DNA of 64,000 bases from JAJUJL01 sp041736465 (lineage in GTDB: Bacteria > Chloroflexota > Anaerolineae > Anaerolineales > UBA4823). Location: the NCBI GenBank assembly GCA_041736465.1, contig JBGSTO010000685.1:1-64000 (forward strand). Direction: 5' to 3'. Below are positions 1 to 8,277 of the stretch, one piece after another. The notes under the pieces are model-generated. The model did no database searches, was not told the origin of the DNA, and saw only the letters and a program-made list of their open reading frames with translations. Numbering within the stretch: position 1 is the stretch's first letter; each line of letters opens with the position of its first letter. Position numbers and translations under genes: made by a program.

Positions 1-398
1 AGGTTATTGGAGGTGAAATCGGCAATATGCATCGAGCCCCCGCGACCATGGCAGTATCCGGTATCCTTGCCCAGAAACTCTGCCATCATCAGGTTGATAT
101 TGGCACCTTTGGCGATAAAATGCCCATGCCCGCGGTGGTGATTGATCAGGTAATCGTCGCTGCGAACAGCCACGCTCGTCCCGGCAGCCACCGCTTCTTG
201 CCCTGCGGATAGATGCATGGTTCCATGCACTTTGCCCATCGCATACAGCTTATCCGCCATATACTCGAAATGACGAATCGTGCACATCGTCTTGTAGAAA
301 TCGATCAGCTGTTCATCCGATAATTGTAAAGCAGCAGCACGTTGGGAAAGTTCTTGCTGATCTGCTAGCTCCGGTAAAATGAGGTCATTCCCGCTCAT
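1..398 (-). CDS. TPP-dependent 2-oxoacid/acetoin dehydrogenase E1 alpha subunit (partial, runs off left edge)
   Basis: About 132 N-terminal residues are visible; the C-terminus lies outside the window. The reading contains TIRHFEYMADKLY, a GTMHLSAGQEAVAAG segment, HHRGHGHFIAKG and GRGGSMHIAD, the usual order in E1-alpha subunits of pyruvate, branched-chain and acetoin dehydrogenases, which decarboxylate a 2-oxoacid or cleave acetoin with thiamine diphosphate. The ATG at 398 follows an AGAAGGA ribosome site and lies 20 bp after the SorC regulator stop, so it is probably co-transcribed with the PTS locus. An E1-beta partner would be expected further left. The substrate cannot be told from this fragment. 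Confidence 0.85.
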   Translation of the reverse strand, partial: MSGNDLILPELADQQELSQRAAALQLSDEQLIDFYKTMCTIRHFEYMADKLYAMGKVHGTMHLSAGQEAVAAGTSVAVRSDDYLINHHRGHGHFIAKGANINLMMAEFLGKDTGYCHGRGGSMHIADFTSNN

Positions 399-418
399 AA
401 ATTTTCCTTCTAGTTTTT

Positions 419-1390
419 TTAAAGTAATTGGTCCAGCTCGAGGACTTTTTTCGCGGTGAAACTATCCGTCACCAATACATTAATCAATTTCCCCCGCAGA
501 GCGCCGAGGATCGGTAATGCCTTCCCGTCACCTCCGGCAACACCGATGCGCACGGGAATATTCTGGATATCACTGCTGCGGATTGCTACCAAACGGTCAC
601 AAAAATCTTGGCAGATTTCCTCACCGCGTGCGTTGAAATGAATCCCGCACACATCACCCACGGCACCCGACTGGCGTAAATCGAGCAGTTCCTCTTCGGA
701 CACATACCCCGCCAGGAAGAAGCTGGAGTACTGCGGCTCTGTGCTGCCAATCCCAAGCAAGGCAATATGGGCTTGCTGCCCAAGCTGTAATGTCTGCCGG
801 ATATTTGCAGTCTGCATCAAGCTATTCGCCGTTTCCGAGTTTGGGCAGATAAAGGGTGCGTTCAGGAAGAAGCCATCAGCCCCAAATTTATCTGCAAGTC
901 GCGACACCAGCGCATGCCCGTCGTACTCTGAGTATTGGGCGCCCATTGCTCCAACCAGCTGGGTGATCCTGACATCGCCAACTTCCTGCATCTCCACGGC
1001 ATCTACAACTGCACTGATCGAGGTTCCCCATGCCAGACCAATCGAAATATCTGGCTTAAGATGGCGCTTGATCATTTCAGCACCGGCAGCCCCCAGGATA
1101 TTCAGCAAATGCTCTTCGTCAGGATGGCGTAAAACCACAGTGAATACATCTTTCAATCCAAACCGCTCCGCCAGAGCCTTTTCGATTTCTGGATCAGATT
1201 CTAGAGTCCGGTGTATGCGGATTTCAACAATTCCCCGCTGGCGGGCTTCTTTCAACAATCGGGAGACCATAGAACGCGTCACGCCAATATGCTGGGCGAT
1301 TTCCGATTGATTTTTTCCTTCCAGGTAATACATCTCAGCGACATCTGCCAGCAGGCCTGCTCGATCTAGTGCATAGCGGTTTTCATTCAC
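419..1390 (-). CDS. SorC-family sugar-responsive transcriptional regulator
   Basis: The 323-residue protein has an N-terminal helix-turn-helix (about residues 10-58, with KNQSEIAQHIGVTRSMVSRL) followed by a SorC-type sugar-phosphate-binding domain (SIGLAWGTSISAVV, LVGAMGAQ, ALLGIGS, and a C-terminal VRIGVAGGDGKALPILGAL). SorC regulators sense phosphorylated sugars, which fits the PTS genes beside it. The start is GTG at 1390 with GGAGGG eight bases upstream. It is the only DNA-binding protein visible in this locus, so it is the natural candidate to bind the palindromes at 7040-7117 and 8278-8309; that link is inference. Confidence 0.9.
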   Translation of the reverse strand: MNENRYALDRAGLLADVAEMYYLEGKNQSEIAQHIGVTRSMVSRLLKEARQRGIVEIRIHRTLESDPEIEKALAERFGLKDVFTVVLRHPDEEHLLNILGAAGAEMIKRHLKPDISIGLAWGTSISAVVDAVEMQEVGDVRITQLVGAMGAQYSEYDGHALVSRLADKFGADGFFLNAPFICPNSETANSLMQTANIRQTLQLGQQAHIALLGIGSTEPQYSSFFLAGYVSEEELLDLRQSGAVGDVCGIHFNARGEEICQDFCDRLVAIRSSDIQNIPVRIGVAGGDGKALPILGALRGKLINVLVTDSFTAKKVLELDQLL

Positions 1391-1408
1391 AAGAGAACCC
1401 TCCGCGTA

Positions 1409-2554
1409 CTAGTTTACCAACGCCCGCCTGATTACTGACTCGAAGACAGCTAAGAATTCATCGATCTCTTCGTGTGTCGTCTGATACCCCATGGATATGC
1501 GCAGCGTAGACTCGATCACCTCGCGCGGCAGCCCCATCGCTTTCAGCACGTGGGATGGCTCAATGGATTGGGTTGTGCAGGCAGAGCCCATTGAGACTGC
1601 GATCCCTGCCCCATTCAGGCGGATCAGCATCATCTCGGCGTCAGCGCCAGGAAACCCAACTGATAGAACGTGAGGCGAAACCGCACTCCCGGAGCTGTTG
1701 ACCACCAGAGCAGGATAGATTGCTTTTAAGTCATCCACGAGGCGCTGGCGAAGTTTCGCCAGCCTGGGCCGTTCTTCAGTTTTGTGATGGTAGGTCCATT
1801 CCACGGCAGCCCCCAGGCCAATGATGCCAGGGACATTCTCGGTTCCCGGTCGTAATTTAAATTCTTGTGGTCCACCAAAAATTTGGGGGAGCAGCAGAAT
1901 TCCTTTACGAACATACAGTGCGCCAATGCCTTTTGGACCGTAAATTTTATGCCCAGACAGTGAGAGCAGATCGACATTCAGGGAAGCGACATCCAGATCC
2001 AACAATCCTGCGCCCTGAACCGCATCCGTATGCATGAGAATATGATATTCTCTTGCAATCCGGCCAATCTCGGCAACCGGTTGGATAACTCCAGTTTCAT
2101 TGTTGACCTGCATGATGGATATCAATACCGTCTCAGGGCGAATCGCCCGTCTCACCGAGTCCGGGTCAACACAGCCATTGGAGTCTACCGGCACGCAGGT
2201 GATCCTATAGCCAATTTTCTCCAGTTGTTCGGCAGTGTGCAGTACAGCATGGTGTTCTGTTGCCGCAGTAATTAAGTGTGCATTACCAGGCGAGTGTTGG
2301 CGCATGATCCCTGAGAGCGCCAGATTGTCGGCCTCAGTGGCGCCGCTGGTGAAAATGATTTCTTCTGGTTCGCAGCCAATACCTCTTGCTACCCGCTGAC
2401 GGGCAATCTGCACCTGCTCTGAAGCTTGCTTGCCCGCCCAATGCATGCTGGAAGGATTGCCGTAGCTCTCTTCCAATCCCTCGAGCATTGCCATTCGTAC
2501 AGTGGGATGCACCGGAGTGGTCGCACAATAGTCCAGGTAAATTCTACGGGCCAT
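1409..2554 (-). CDS. NifS/IscS-type cysteine desulfurase-like aminotransferase class V
   Basis: The 381-residue PLP enzyme begins YLDYCATTPVHP, has the PLP lysine in SGHKIYGPKG and a cysteine loop GSACTTQSIEPSHVL, as in group I cysteine desulfurases that take sulfur from cysteine for Fe-S or thio-cofactor assembly. The ATG at 2554 is chosen because homology begins there; the frame stays open upstream but only as a shadow of the preceding EIIB-like gene. No iscU or other Fe-S assembly gene is adjacent; it sits between a PTS EIIB-like gene and the sugar regulator, so its role here is unclear. Confidence 0.85.
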   Translation of the reverse strand: MARRIYLDYCATTPVHPTVRMAMLEGLEESYGNPSSMHWAGKQASEQVQIARQRVARGIGCEPEEIIFTSGATEADNLALSGIMRQHSPGNAHLITAATEHHAVLHTAEQLEKIGYRITCVPVDSNGCVDPDSVRRAIRPETVLISIMQVNNETGVIQPVAEIGRIAREYHILMHTDAVQGAGLLDLDVASLNVDLLSLSGHKIYGPKGIGALYVRKGILLLPQIFGGPQEFKLRPGTENVPGIIGLGAAVEWTYHHKTEERPRLAKLRQRLVDDLKAIYPALVVNSSGSAVSPHVLSVGFPGADAEMMLIRLNGAGIAVSMGSACTTQSIEPSHVLKAMGLPREVIESTLRISMGYQTTHEEIDEFLAVFESVIRRALVN

Positions 2555-2585
2555 ACCAATCTCTCGTTTACCGCTCAAACAAACC

Positions 2586-2894
2586 TCAAGCAGGGCGCAA
2601 GCTGCGTACTTTTTCCAATATCTTATCCAGGGTTTCCGGATGATCCAGGTCCACCAGCATCGGTCGAATGTTGACGATCGGACAGGTAGTCTCCACCTCG
2701 CTAAAAGCGGGTAGAAGCTGGAGAATAAGATCAGCAGATGGAGGCTGGCTGTAGTTTTCCCAAACGCTGTGATGGCTGATGTGACAATTAAATCCGGCAG
2801 CACGCAAGACGTCGTCGATGTGTTCTGCCACGATCACCATACGATTACCGCACCAACCGCCAATTACGCAAATATGGCTGCCTGCTGATTTCAT
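2586..2894 (-). CDS. Divergent PTS EIIB (GatB-like) component
   Basis: The product has 102 residues. An N-terminal strand leads into GGWCGNRMVIVAEHID, with a cysteine at the position of the EIIB phosphocysteine loop, and the C-terminal half (ADLILQLLP, PIVNIRPML, LDKILEKV) tracks GatB-type EIIB proteins. It is more divergent than the EIIB at 4306-4608, and the P-loop after the cysteine (GNRMV) lacks the usual small and hydroxyl residues. The ATG at 2894 has AGGAG eight bases upstream; a GTG three codons earlier is possible. It lies 71 bp after EIIC. It could be a second EIIB or a non-transport phosphoacceptor. Confidence 0.65.
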   Translation of the reverse strand: MKSAGSHICVIGGWCGNRMVIVAEHIDDVLRAAGFNCHISHHSVWENYSQPPSADLILQLLPAFSEVETTCPIVNIRPMLVDLDHPETLDKILEKVRSLRPA

Positions 2895-2965
2895 AATTGT
2901 CACTCCTGCCGAGATGTGAGGCAGCTTCCGCCAGGTCCGTCTGGCGGAAGCTGCCCTCCGGTCTG

Positions 2966-4246
2966 TTAGCCGCCAGCGGACAGACCCAACAACCTGAAGG
3001 CGGATTGGATGAAGAATCCCAGAATGTCTCCGCCCATATCCCAGGAACCCAGTTTCAGGCCCTGACCGATCTGATCAGCAAACTGTCCCATGTTCTGGAA
3101 CGTAAGCGTGTGTGCCTCCACAGTCAACGTCGAGAAGTACATGAAAGGAATGGAGTAGAGCAGCAGCACGATGACGGTTTTGATTACATTGCCTTTCGTG
3201 TACGGCACCACCGCCCCAGCCCAGAAGGGAACTACCGCCAGGCTAGCAATCGGTAGCATCTGTACGCCCGGCAGCACGGCAGCGAGCAGAACCGAGAGCG
3301 GGAATAAGATCACAGATGACGCCATCACCGCGGGATGCCCTAACAGAACTGCGCAGTCAACCGCAACAAATATCTCGCGGTCCTGGAAGCGCTCTTTCAT
3401 GAACTGGACCACAGACATCGTGATCGGCACCAGACCTTCTGAGATGATCGAGACCATGCGGGGCAGCACGACCATCATCGTCGCCACCTGCATGCCCAGT
3501 CCCAGGATACCGGCAACGTTGTAACCGGCTGCGATGCCGATGATCATTCCTAGCAGTAAGCCCAGGATTGCTGGCTCTCCGATCAGCCCAAAGCGTTTAC
3601 GGATGCCCTCGGGAGACGCATCCCAGTCTCGTAGCCCGGGGATGCGGTCAATCAGCCACAGCACCGGTATGGCGAACAAGCTGGCCTGTACGGTGGTGCC
3701 GCAGGGGACGCCAATGCCCGGCATATCATTGAACTCCTGGTACTTCTTGGCAGTGAGATCGCTCATCAAGCTGCCCAAAACCAGGTACAACACGCCAGCT
3801 ACTACGCCCCACAGAACACTGCCGGTAATCGCCCAAACAAAACCGGCCAGCGCAGAGCCATGCCAGTAGGACCACACGTCGGTCCAGATTGTCTTGGTCA
3901 GGCGAAGAACAACCATCAGGATGTTCACCACGATGATGGACAGAATCAGCGCAGCTACCCCGGGCCAACCCCAGGCAATCCCTGCATCGGCCCAGTTTAC
4001 ATCCACGATTGCCTTCTCCACCCCAAGACGGTCAGCCAGGGCTTGTACTGCCGGCTGCAGTGCATTAATGATCAGGTCTACGACCAGGAACAAGCCTGCC
4101 AGACCAACGCCGGTGGTGACGCCGCCGCGTACCGCTTTCGCAAAACCAACACGAAATATCAAGCCCAACGCGATCAAGATGATCGGCACGATCACTGTTG
4201 AGCCTAACCCCAAGAACCAACTTACTGCGGATTGGATTGCTTCCAT
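2966..4246 (-). CDS. PTS EIIC permease, galactitol (GatC) family
   Basis: This 426-residue polytopic membrane protein starts with a GSTVIVPIILIALGLIFRV segment and contains RFGLIGEPAILGLLLG followed by IIGIAAGYNVAG, close to GatC-type EIIC permeases in order and length. It would carry the sugar or polyol across the membrane while EIIB phosphorylates it. The start has GAGGAG eight bases upstream. The gene lies 59 bp after EIIB and before the second EIIB-like gene. Family membership is clear; galactitol itself as substrate is not shown, since GatC relatives also carry other polyols and pentoses. Confidence 0.9.
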   Translation of the reverse strand: MEAIQSAVSWFLGLGSTVIVPIILIALGLIFRVGFAKAVRGGVTTGVGLAGLFLVVDLIINALQPAVQALADRLGVEKAIVDVNWADAGIAWGWPGVAALILSIIVVNILMVVLRLTKTIWTDVWSYWHGSALAGFVWAITGSVLWGVVAGVLYLVLGSLMSDLTAKKYQEFNDMPGIGVPCGTTVQASLFAIPVLWLIDRIPGLRDWDASPEGIRKRFGLIGEPAILGLLLGMIIGIAAGYNVAGILGLGMQVATMMVVLPRMVSIISEGLVPITMSVVQFMKERFQDREIFVAVDCAVLLGHPAVMASSVILFPLSVLLAAVLPGVQMLPIASLAVVPFWAGAVVPYTKGNVIKTVIVLLLYSIPFMYFSTLTVEAHTLTFQNMGQFADQIGQGLKLGSWDMGGDILGFFIQSAFRLLGLSAGG

Positions 4247-4305
4247 TGTGCATTCTCCTCTGCGAGTTGAAAATCAAGCCAGGCGATGATGAGAAGTTGG
4301 TACGT

Positions 4306-4608
4306 CTACTTCTGCCCCTCGAGAAGGTTCACGATTTTATCCAGCAAGACTTCCTTTTCAGCCCGGGTGCCAATTAAGAACGGCATGCCCTGAATGATGG
4401 GCACGTTGAACGTGCGAAAGATCTTCATCATGGAAACGATCATTACCAGATCCGAGCGGGTGGCATAAGCTTCGATATCCGCCATCAAGACTCTCTTGAC
4501 CTCGACGTCATCTAAGCCTTCCTTCCGCATTCTCTCTTTTATCGAATCTTCGGCAATGGTCGATGTGTTGATGCCCGCGCCGCATGCAACAACGATCAGT
4601 CTACCCAT
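4306..4608 (-). CDS. PTS EIIB, galactitol (GatB) type
   Basis: The 100-residue cytoplasmic protein begins MGRLIVVACGAGINTSTIAE, with the phosphocysteine loop C-G-A-G-I-N-T-S-T typical of GatB, and ends with PIIQGMPFLIGTRAEKEVLLDKI. EIIB takes phosphate from EIIA and passes it to the sugar in EIIC. An upstream in-frame ATG at 4617 is nearly touching the AGGAG ribosome site, so the ATG at 4608 is preferred. It lies between EIIA and EIIC, giving the order A-B-C. Confidence 0.9.
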   Translation of the reverse strand: MGRLIVVACGAGINTSTIAEDSIKERMRKEGLDDVEVKRVLMADIEAYATRSDLVMIVSMMKIFRTFNVPIIQGMPFLIGTRAEKEVLLDKIVNLLEGQK

Positions 4609-4718
4609 GGGTAACATACTCCTTTCAATGAAATGGGGGGGGGATGTAGAAATGAACTTTTATGATGACCAATTTTTCTGACACCTCCTTCGGGTGATCG
4701 AGGCATGCCTGCTGGATC

Positions 4719-5180
4719 CTAACCTAAATGGAGCTCACAAGTAAGCCAGGAAACGACTTCTGCCGGCTGTGCCAGATCACGCAGTTCAACAAGCTTCTCA
4801 GGTTGAGAAAACAACAAGGCCAGGTCGCGAAGGGTCTGGATTTGCTCCTCTGGATTCTTGTTGGCCAGCAAGAAAACCAGATGAACATCCAGCCGCTCAT
4901 CGGGATCAGCCATGTTTCTGAATGAAACCGGGCGTTCGAGCGATGCAAACGCCAAAGCAGACCGAATGACACCGTCTGCATCTGCATGTGGAAAAGCAAT
5001 GCAGAATGGGTTGGTCGGCAATCCTGTTGGATGCTCTAACTCTCGGGTATAAGTGGCTGTGCTGTATTCCGGCTTAACCAGACCCTGTTTGGCTAAGCGA
5101 GACCCCAGCTCCTCTATCACAGCCTGCACTTCCACCGCATCAAATTTCAATACCACCAGATCTTCGTTGAATACCAGCAT
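4719..5180 (-). CDS. PTS EIIA, fructose/mannitol (type 2) domain
   Basis: The 153-residue protein is a single PTS EIIA type 2 domain. The phosphorylated histidine is visible in NPFCIAFPHADADG, and the C-terminal LVFLLANKNPEEQIQTL is characteristic. It accepts phosphate from HPr and gives it to EIIB. The ATG at 5180 is one base after the aldolase stop, so translation is probably coupled; in-frame sequence further upstream is only a shadow of the aldolase. About 110 bp separate it from EIIB. Confidence 0.9.
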   Translation of the reverse strand: MLVFNEDLVVLKFDAVEVQAVIEELGSRLAKQGLVKPEYSTATYTRELEHPTGLPTNPFCIAFPHADADGVIRSALAFASLERPVSFRNMADPDERLDVHLVFLLANKNPEEQIQTLRDLALLFSQPEKLVELRDLAQPAEVVSWLTCELHLG

Positions 5181-5181
5181 G

Positions 5182-5853
5182 TCACTTCTCCGTGGTACCG
5201 GTCGTGCTGCGCTGTCCGTAGCGGTTATGGTAGTAATCGAATGAGGCAGCCGCCTGGTGTGGGGTGAGCGGCATGGGGTTTCCGAGCGTTTTCGCGACCG
5301 CATAGGTTCGGGCTGCTTCTTCCAGGGTAACTGCTCGCTCGAGCGCATGCTCCAGAGTCCTGCCAACGGTGATGGGGCCATGGTTGCCGAGCAACACCGC
5401 GAACCCGTTCCCAAGAGCCGCCACCGGTGCAGGTACGAACTGCGGATCTTCGACAGATAGATAGGGTGTGACCGGCACGATCTGTCCAAACCAATCCGCC
5501 ATGGTCTCAGTAATCACAGGAACCGGTTCGTGAATCACAGAAAAAGCAGTGGCATAGGGCGAGTGGGTGTGAACCACGCCATACAGGTCAGGTCGCGCCC
5601 GTAAAATACCCGTCCACAGGTTCAACGCGACCGATGGGCGATATTTCCCCTCGATCAAGTTCATCTCGATATCGGTGACAATCATGTCATCCGGAGTCAG
5701 GTTATTGTATGGCAAACCACTTGGTGTCACGACGACATAGCCGGTCTCAGGATCACGAGCACAAACCGTACCACCTGCCATCCAGACCAGTCCGTACACC
5801 GGCAGCAGATTCGCGGTGTCAAGTACTTTTCTTCGCAGACTCTCCAGGATCAT
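5182..5853 (-). CDS. Class II aldolase / L-ribulose-5-phosphate 4-epimerase family protein
   Basis: The 223-residue zinc enzyme of the AraD/FucA fold shows the metal histidines in VVHTHSPYATAFS and LLGNHGPITVG, and the substrate loop VTPSGLPYNNLTPDDMIV. Family members cleave fuculose-, rhamnulose- or related sugar 1-phosphates, or epimerise ribulose 5-phosphate at C4. It starts with ATG at 5853 behind an AGGTGA site and runs into EIIA with a one-base gap. Next to a polyol PTS it probably handles the phosphorylated, oxidised sugar; which of the two reactions cannot be read from sequence. Confidence 0.9.
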   Translation of the reverse strand: MILESLRRKVLDTANLLPVYGLVWMAGGTVCARDPETGYVVVTPSGLPYNNLTPDDMIVTDIEMNLIEGKYRPSVALNLWTGILRARPDLYGVVHTHSPYATAFSVIHEPVPVITETMADWFGQIVPVTPYLSVEDPQFVPAPVAALGNGFAVLLGNHGPITVGRTLEHALERAVTLEEAARTYAVAKTLGNPMPLTPHQAAASFDYYHNRYGQRSTTGTTEK

Positions 5854-5862
5854 GTCACCTGC

Positions 5863-7017
5863 CTACAGCGGGTAAACACCGAGCTCTTGACCGGCCTCGA
5901 AGAATGCCAGCATGTTTTCCAATGGAATATCGTTGCTGAAATTGTGTGCGGGCGCCAATATGTACCCGCCATCTTTTCCCATCTGCTCGATTCGCAGGCG
6001 AACTTCTCTGCGCACGTCTGCGATCGTGCCATGATTGAGCACCGTTTTTACATCCACCCCGCCTTGAAAGGTGATGTGAGCGCCGAAATCTCGCTTAAGC
6101 TCAGCAGGGTCCATGCCCCGCAAATGACCCTCGATCGGGTTTAATACTTCAAAACCGGTATCGATCAAGTCAGGGATGAATCTCCGGATGGCGCCGTCGC
6201 AGTGCAGCATCACCTTGGCTTTTGGAGCCTTCTTCTTTATCAGCTCGATGGTTTTCTTATAGCGAGGCTTGAAGAAGCGGGTGTATACCTCAGGGTTGAA
6301 CATTGGACCATTATTGGTGCCGTAATCATCCGCCATCTCTACGATGTGGACATAAGGTCCGACGACGCTGAGAAAGGCGTCGTAGAACCCGTCCAATACC
6401 TCTGCCAATCTACCCAACATGTAATCCAGCATGTGGGTATCTAATACCGTCATCAGTAAGGCGTTTTCCATACCAACCAGCACCCGCAGCATCTCCCAGA
6501 GATTCCCATACACCGGTCGATGAGCGACGATGGCATAGTCGGTATTGAAATACAGGTTTTCGACTTCTTCTTTCAGACCTGCAATCCGCACCGGATCGTA
6601 AGGGTCGGGCCAGGGAAAGTGATCGATCTTATCTTTGGTGAGATCCCGTCCCAGCGGCGCGCCGTGCAAGTCGTAATACCCGGACACCAGGCGATGGGTT
6701 ACACCCCATTCATCGACAAATTCCTGAAATTCTCCGACCAGCGAATTGGAAATAAACCCGTGCGGTGCGCGGATATGAATGAAACGAAAGTCGGTGCCGA
6801 GCCGGTCCAGAATTGGGTTGTAATCAGGGGTGGTGTAGAAACCGACCAGGGTGCGGCGGGGGATATCCTGCACACCGAAGTGGTCGCGCAGCAGCAGGTA
6901 GCGCTGTTCCGTAAGGTGATTGGCCGATCCTCCCAGGGAGATCGGTACCCGATCTGGCTCTTTGTGGTCGAGCGCAGTGATAACACGCTGGCGTGGAGTC
7001 ATTGCAACTGTAGGCAT
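5863..7017 (-). CDS. Uroporphyrinogen decarboxylase superfamily protein (UroD/MtaA-like)
   Basis: The 384-residue TIM-barrel protein opens with MTPRQRVITALDHKEPDRVPI, the signature of UroD-like proteins found in catabolic loci, and carries VMLHCDGAIRRFIPDLI and GGYILAPAHNFSNDIP. The family includes heme-pathway decarboxylases and corrinoid methyltransferases, but this branch, common beside sugar genes, has no settled function. No corrinoid protein or heme gene is near. It is the first gene after the operator-rich promoter at 7072-7100 and ends 10 bp before the aldolase. ATG at 7017 is used; ATG at 7002 is an alternative. Confidence 0.85.
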   Translation of the reverse strand: MPTVAMTPRQRVITALDHKEPDRVPISLGGSANHLTEQRYLLLRDHFGVQDIPRRTLVGFYTTPDYNPILDRLGTDFRFIHIRAPHGFISNSLVGEFQEFVDEWGVTHRLVSGYYDLHGAPLGRDLTKDKIDHFPWPDPYDPVRIAGLKEEVENLYFNTDYAIVAHRPVYGNLWEMLRVLVGMENALLMTVLDTHMLDYMLGRLAEVLDGFYDAFLSVVGPYVHIVEMADDYGTNNGPMFNPEVYTRFFKPRYKKTIELIKKKAPKAKVMLHCDGAIRRFIPDLIDTGFEVLNPIEGHLRGMDPAELKRDFGAHITFQGGVDVKTVLNHGTIADVRREVRLRIEQMGKDGGYILAPAHNFSNDIPLENMLAFFEAGQELGVYPL

Positions 7018-7039
7018 GCGGTGAACGCCACTCGCTTTC

Positions 7040-7117
7040 TCACATACGTGAATGCTAATTCAATAAAGTGAATTATATATCATTTGTGAATGAAAGTCAA
7101 CAAACGTGAATTTTCAC
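7040..7117. promoter_or_regulatory. Cluster of palindromic operators around the UroD/PTS promoter
   Basis: Four TTCAC/GTGAA-type elements are visible: TCACATACGTGA at 7040-7051, ATTCAATAAAGTGAAT at 7058-7073 (overlapping the -10 and start point), ATCATTTGTGAAT at 7079-7091 (in the spacer) and GTGAATTTTCAC at 7106-7117 (just above the -35). They match the pair in front of the divergent hexulose-phosphate synthase gene, so one repressor or activator probably controls both. Confidence 0.65.
7072..7100 (-). promoter_or_regulatory. Sigma-70-type promoter of the PTS/UroD operon
   Basis: On the minus strand TTGACT (7100-7095) and TATAAT (7077-7072) are separated by exactly 17 bp. It lies about 55 bp upstream of the UroD-like start and reads through the whole PTS gene train. 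Palindromes flank and overlap it. Confidence 0.75.
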
Positions 7118-7169
7118 CTGTAATAACCCGCACTTCAAGAAATAGTTGCTCTCAAAGTTGTTGCACTTT

Positions 7170-8204
7170 TCAAGGGATTATTACCAGCTTGATCGCTTCG
7201 CCGGCTATCATCTGCTGCAAGGCATCCTCCACCTGCTCCAACGGGAATTCGCCGGTTATCAGTGAGCGCACGTCAATTGCTCCGCTCGCCAGCAGCTCAA
7301 AAGCCCGGCGCGCATCACCGGACGTGCCACCATGCGTGTTATAAAGATCGATCGCTTCATAATGGATGCGAACCGCATCCAGCTCAATCCGGCTCCCGCC
7401 CGGCAAGCCGCCAAACCACAGAACTCGTCCGCCTTTGCGCACCGCTTGTACAGCGCTTTGCCAGGCATCCAGCGTGCCGGCGCACTCAATCACTACATCC
7501 GCTCCGTACCCACCGGTTAGCTCTCGAATGCGCCCTACAGGCTCTTCATCACGGGCATTCACCAGGTGAGCAGCGCCTAGCTGGCGGGCGATCCCGAGGC
7601 GGTAATCACTATGCCCGACCGCAATCACCTCCTGCGCACCTGCAATCAGAGCACACTGCTGGTGCATCAGACCAACCGCTCCTCCGGATCCGATGATCGC
7701 GACGCGCTCTCCGGGTTGGATGGATATTTTCCTCTGCCCGCTCACCACAGTCACGAGCGGCTCAAGCATCGCTGCCTGGGCATATGAAAGGTGATCCGGA
7801 AGAACGAAGGTGTTCACCCTCACGATGGATGCAGGAATGCGGATATATTCTGCAAATGCCCCCAGGTTGTACTCCAGGCGCTCGCACAGGTTGCCCTGAC
7901 CCTTAAGGCAGAAGAAGCACTCTCCACATTCGGCAAACACGTTGCTGGTGACGCGCATTCCCGGCTGGAAATCGCTTACCTCCGCTCCTGCTGCCACTAC
8001 ATCGCCAGCGAACTCATGCCCAAAAACCAGTGGTGGTGGAAACTTCGGGTGTCCCCGCCGGTAGGTTTTAACATCCGTCCCACACGTCGTGGCAGCCCGC
8101 ACCCGCACCAGGATTTCACCCGTTTGCAGGATTGGTATTGGAACCCGGCGAATCTCGATCTTTTCTGGTCCGAGGTAGACAGCCGCTCGCATGCTTTTAT
8201 CCAT
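7170..8204 (-). CDS. Zinc-dependent medium-chain alcohol/polyol dehydrogenase
   Basis: This 344-residue MDR enzyme has a catalytic zinc site (TCGTDVKTY, FGHEFAG), a structural zinc loop (CGECFFCLKGQGNLC) and a Rossmann fold with IIGSGGAVGLMHQQCA. Relatives oxidise sorbitol, threonine or sugar phosphates with NAD(P)+. The start has GGAGC six bases upstream. It is divergent from the hexulose-phosphate synthase gene and followed, after 152 bp with its own promoter, by the UroD-like gene. It probably oxidises the incoming polyol or its phosphate to a ketose; the substrate is unknown. Confidence 0.9.
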   Translation of the reverse strand: MDKSMRAAVYLGPEKIEIRRVPIPILQTGEILVRVRAATTCGTDVKTYRRGHPKFPPPLVFGHEFAGDVVAAGAEVSDFQPGMRVTSNVFAECGECFFCLKGQGNLCERLEYNLGAFAEYIRIPASIVRVNTFVLPDHLSYAQAAMLEPLVTVVSGQRKISIQPGERVAIIGSGGAVGLMHQQCALIAGAQEVIAVGHSDYRLGIARQLGAAHLVNARDEEPVGRIRELTGGYGADVVIECAGTLDAWQSAVQAVRKGGRVLWFGGLPGGSRIELDAVRIHYEAIDLYNTHGGTSGDARRAFELLASGAIDVRSLITGEFPLEQVEDALQQMIAGEAIKLVIIP

Positions 8205-8246
8205 GGTTGTGCTCCATGCCAGGCGAACAAACCTGGCAAGAACTTA

Positions 8247-8275
8247 TTGACAGATGGCTGGCGCCTGGCTATAAT
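8247..8275 (+). promoter_or_regulatory. Perfect consensus promoter (TTGACA-17-TATAAT) of the hexulose-phosphate synthase gene
   Basis: TTGACA at 8247-8252 and TATAAT at 8270-8275 with a 17-bp spacer match the housekeeping consensus at every position. The predicted start, about 8281-8283, falls inside the first operator, which suggests a strong promoter held down by repression. Confidence 0.85.
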
Positions 8276-8277
8276 GC

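Noticed and set aside
2555..2803. 83-codon N-terminal extension of the NifS-like gene
   Set aside because: The extension is a shadow of the EIIB-like gene in another frame, is rich in Trp/Cys/Arg as shadows are, and NifS homology and a ribosome site start at 2554.
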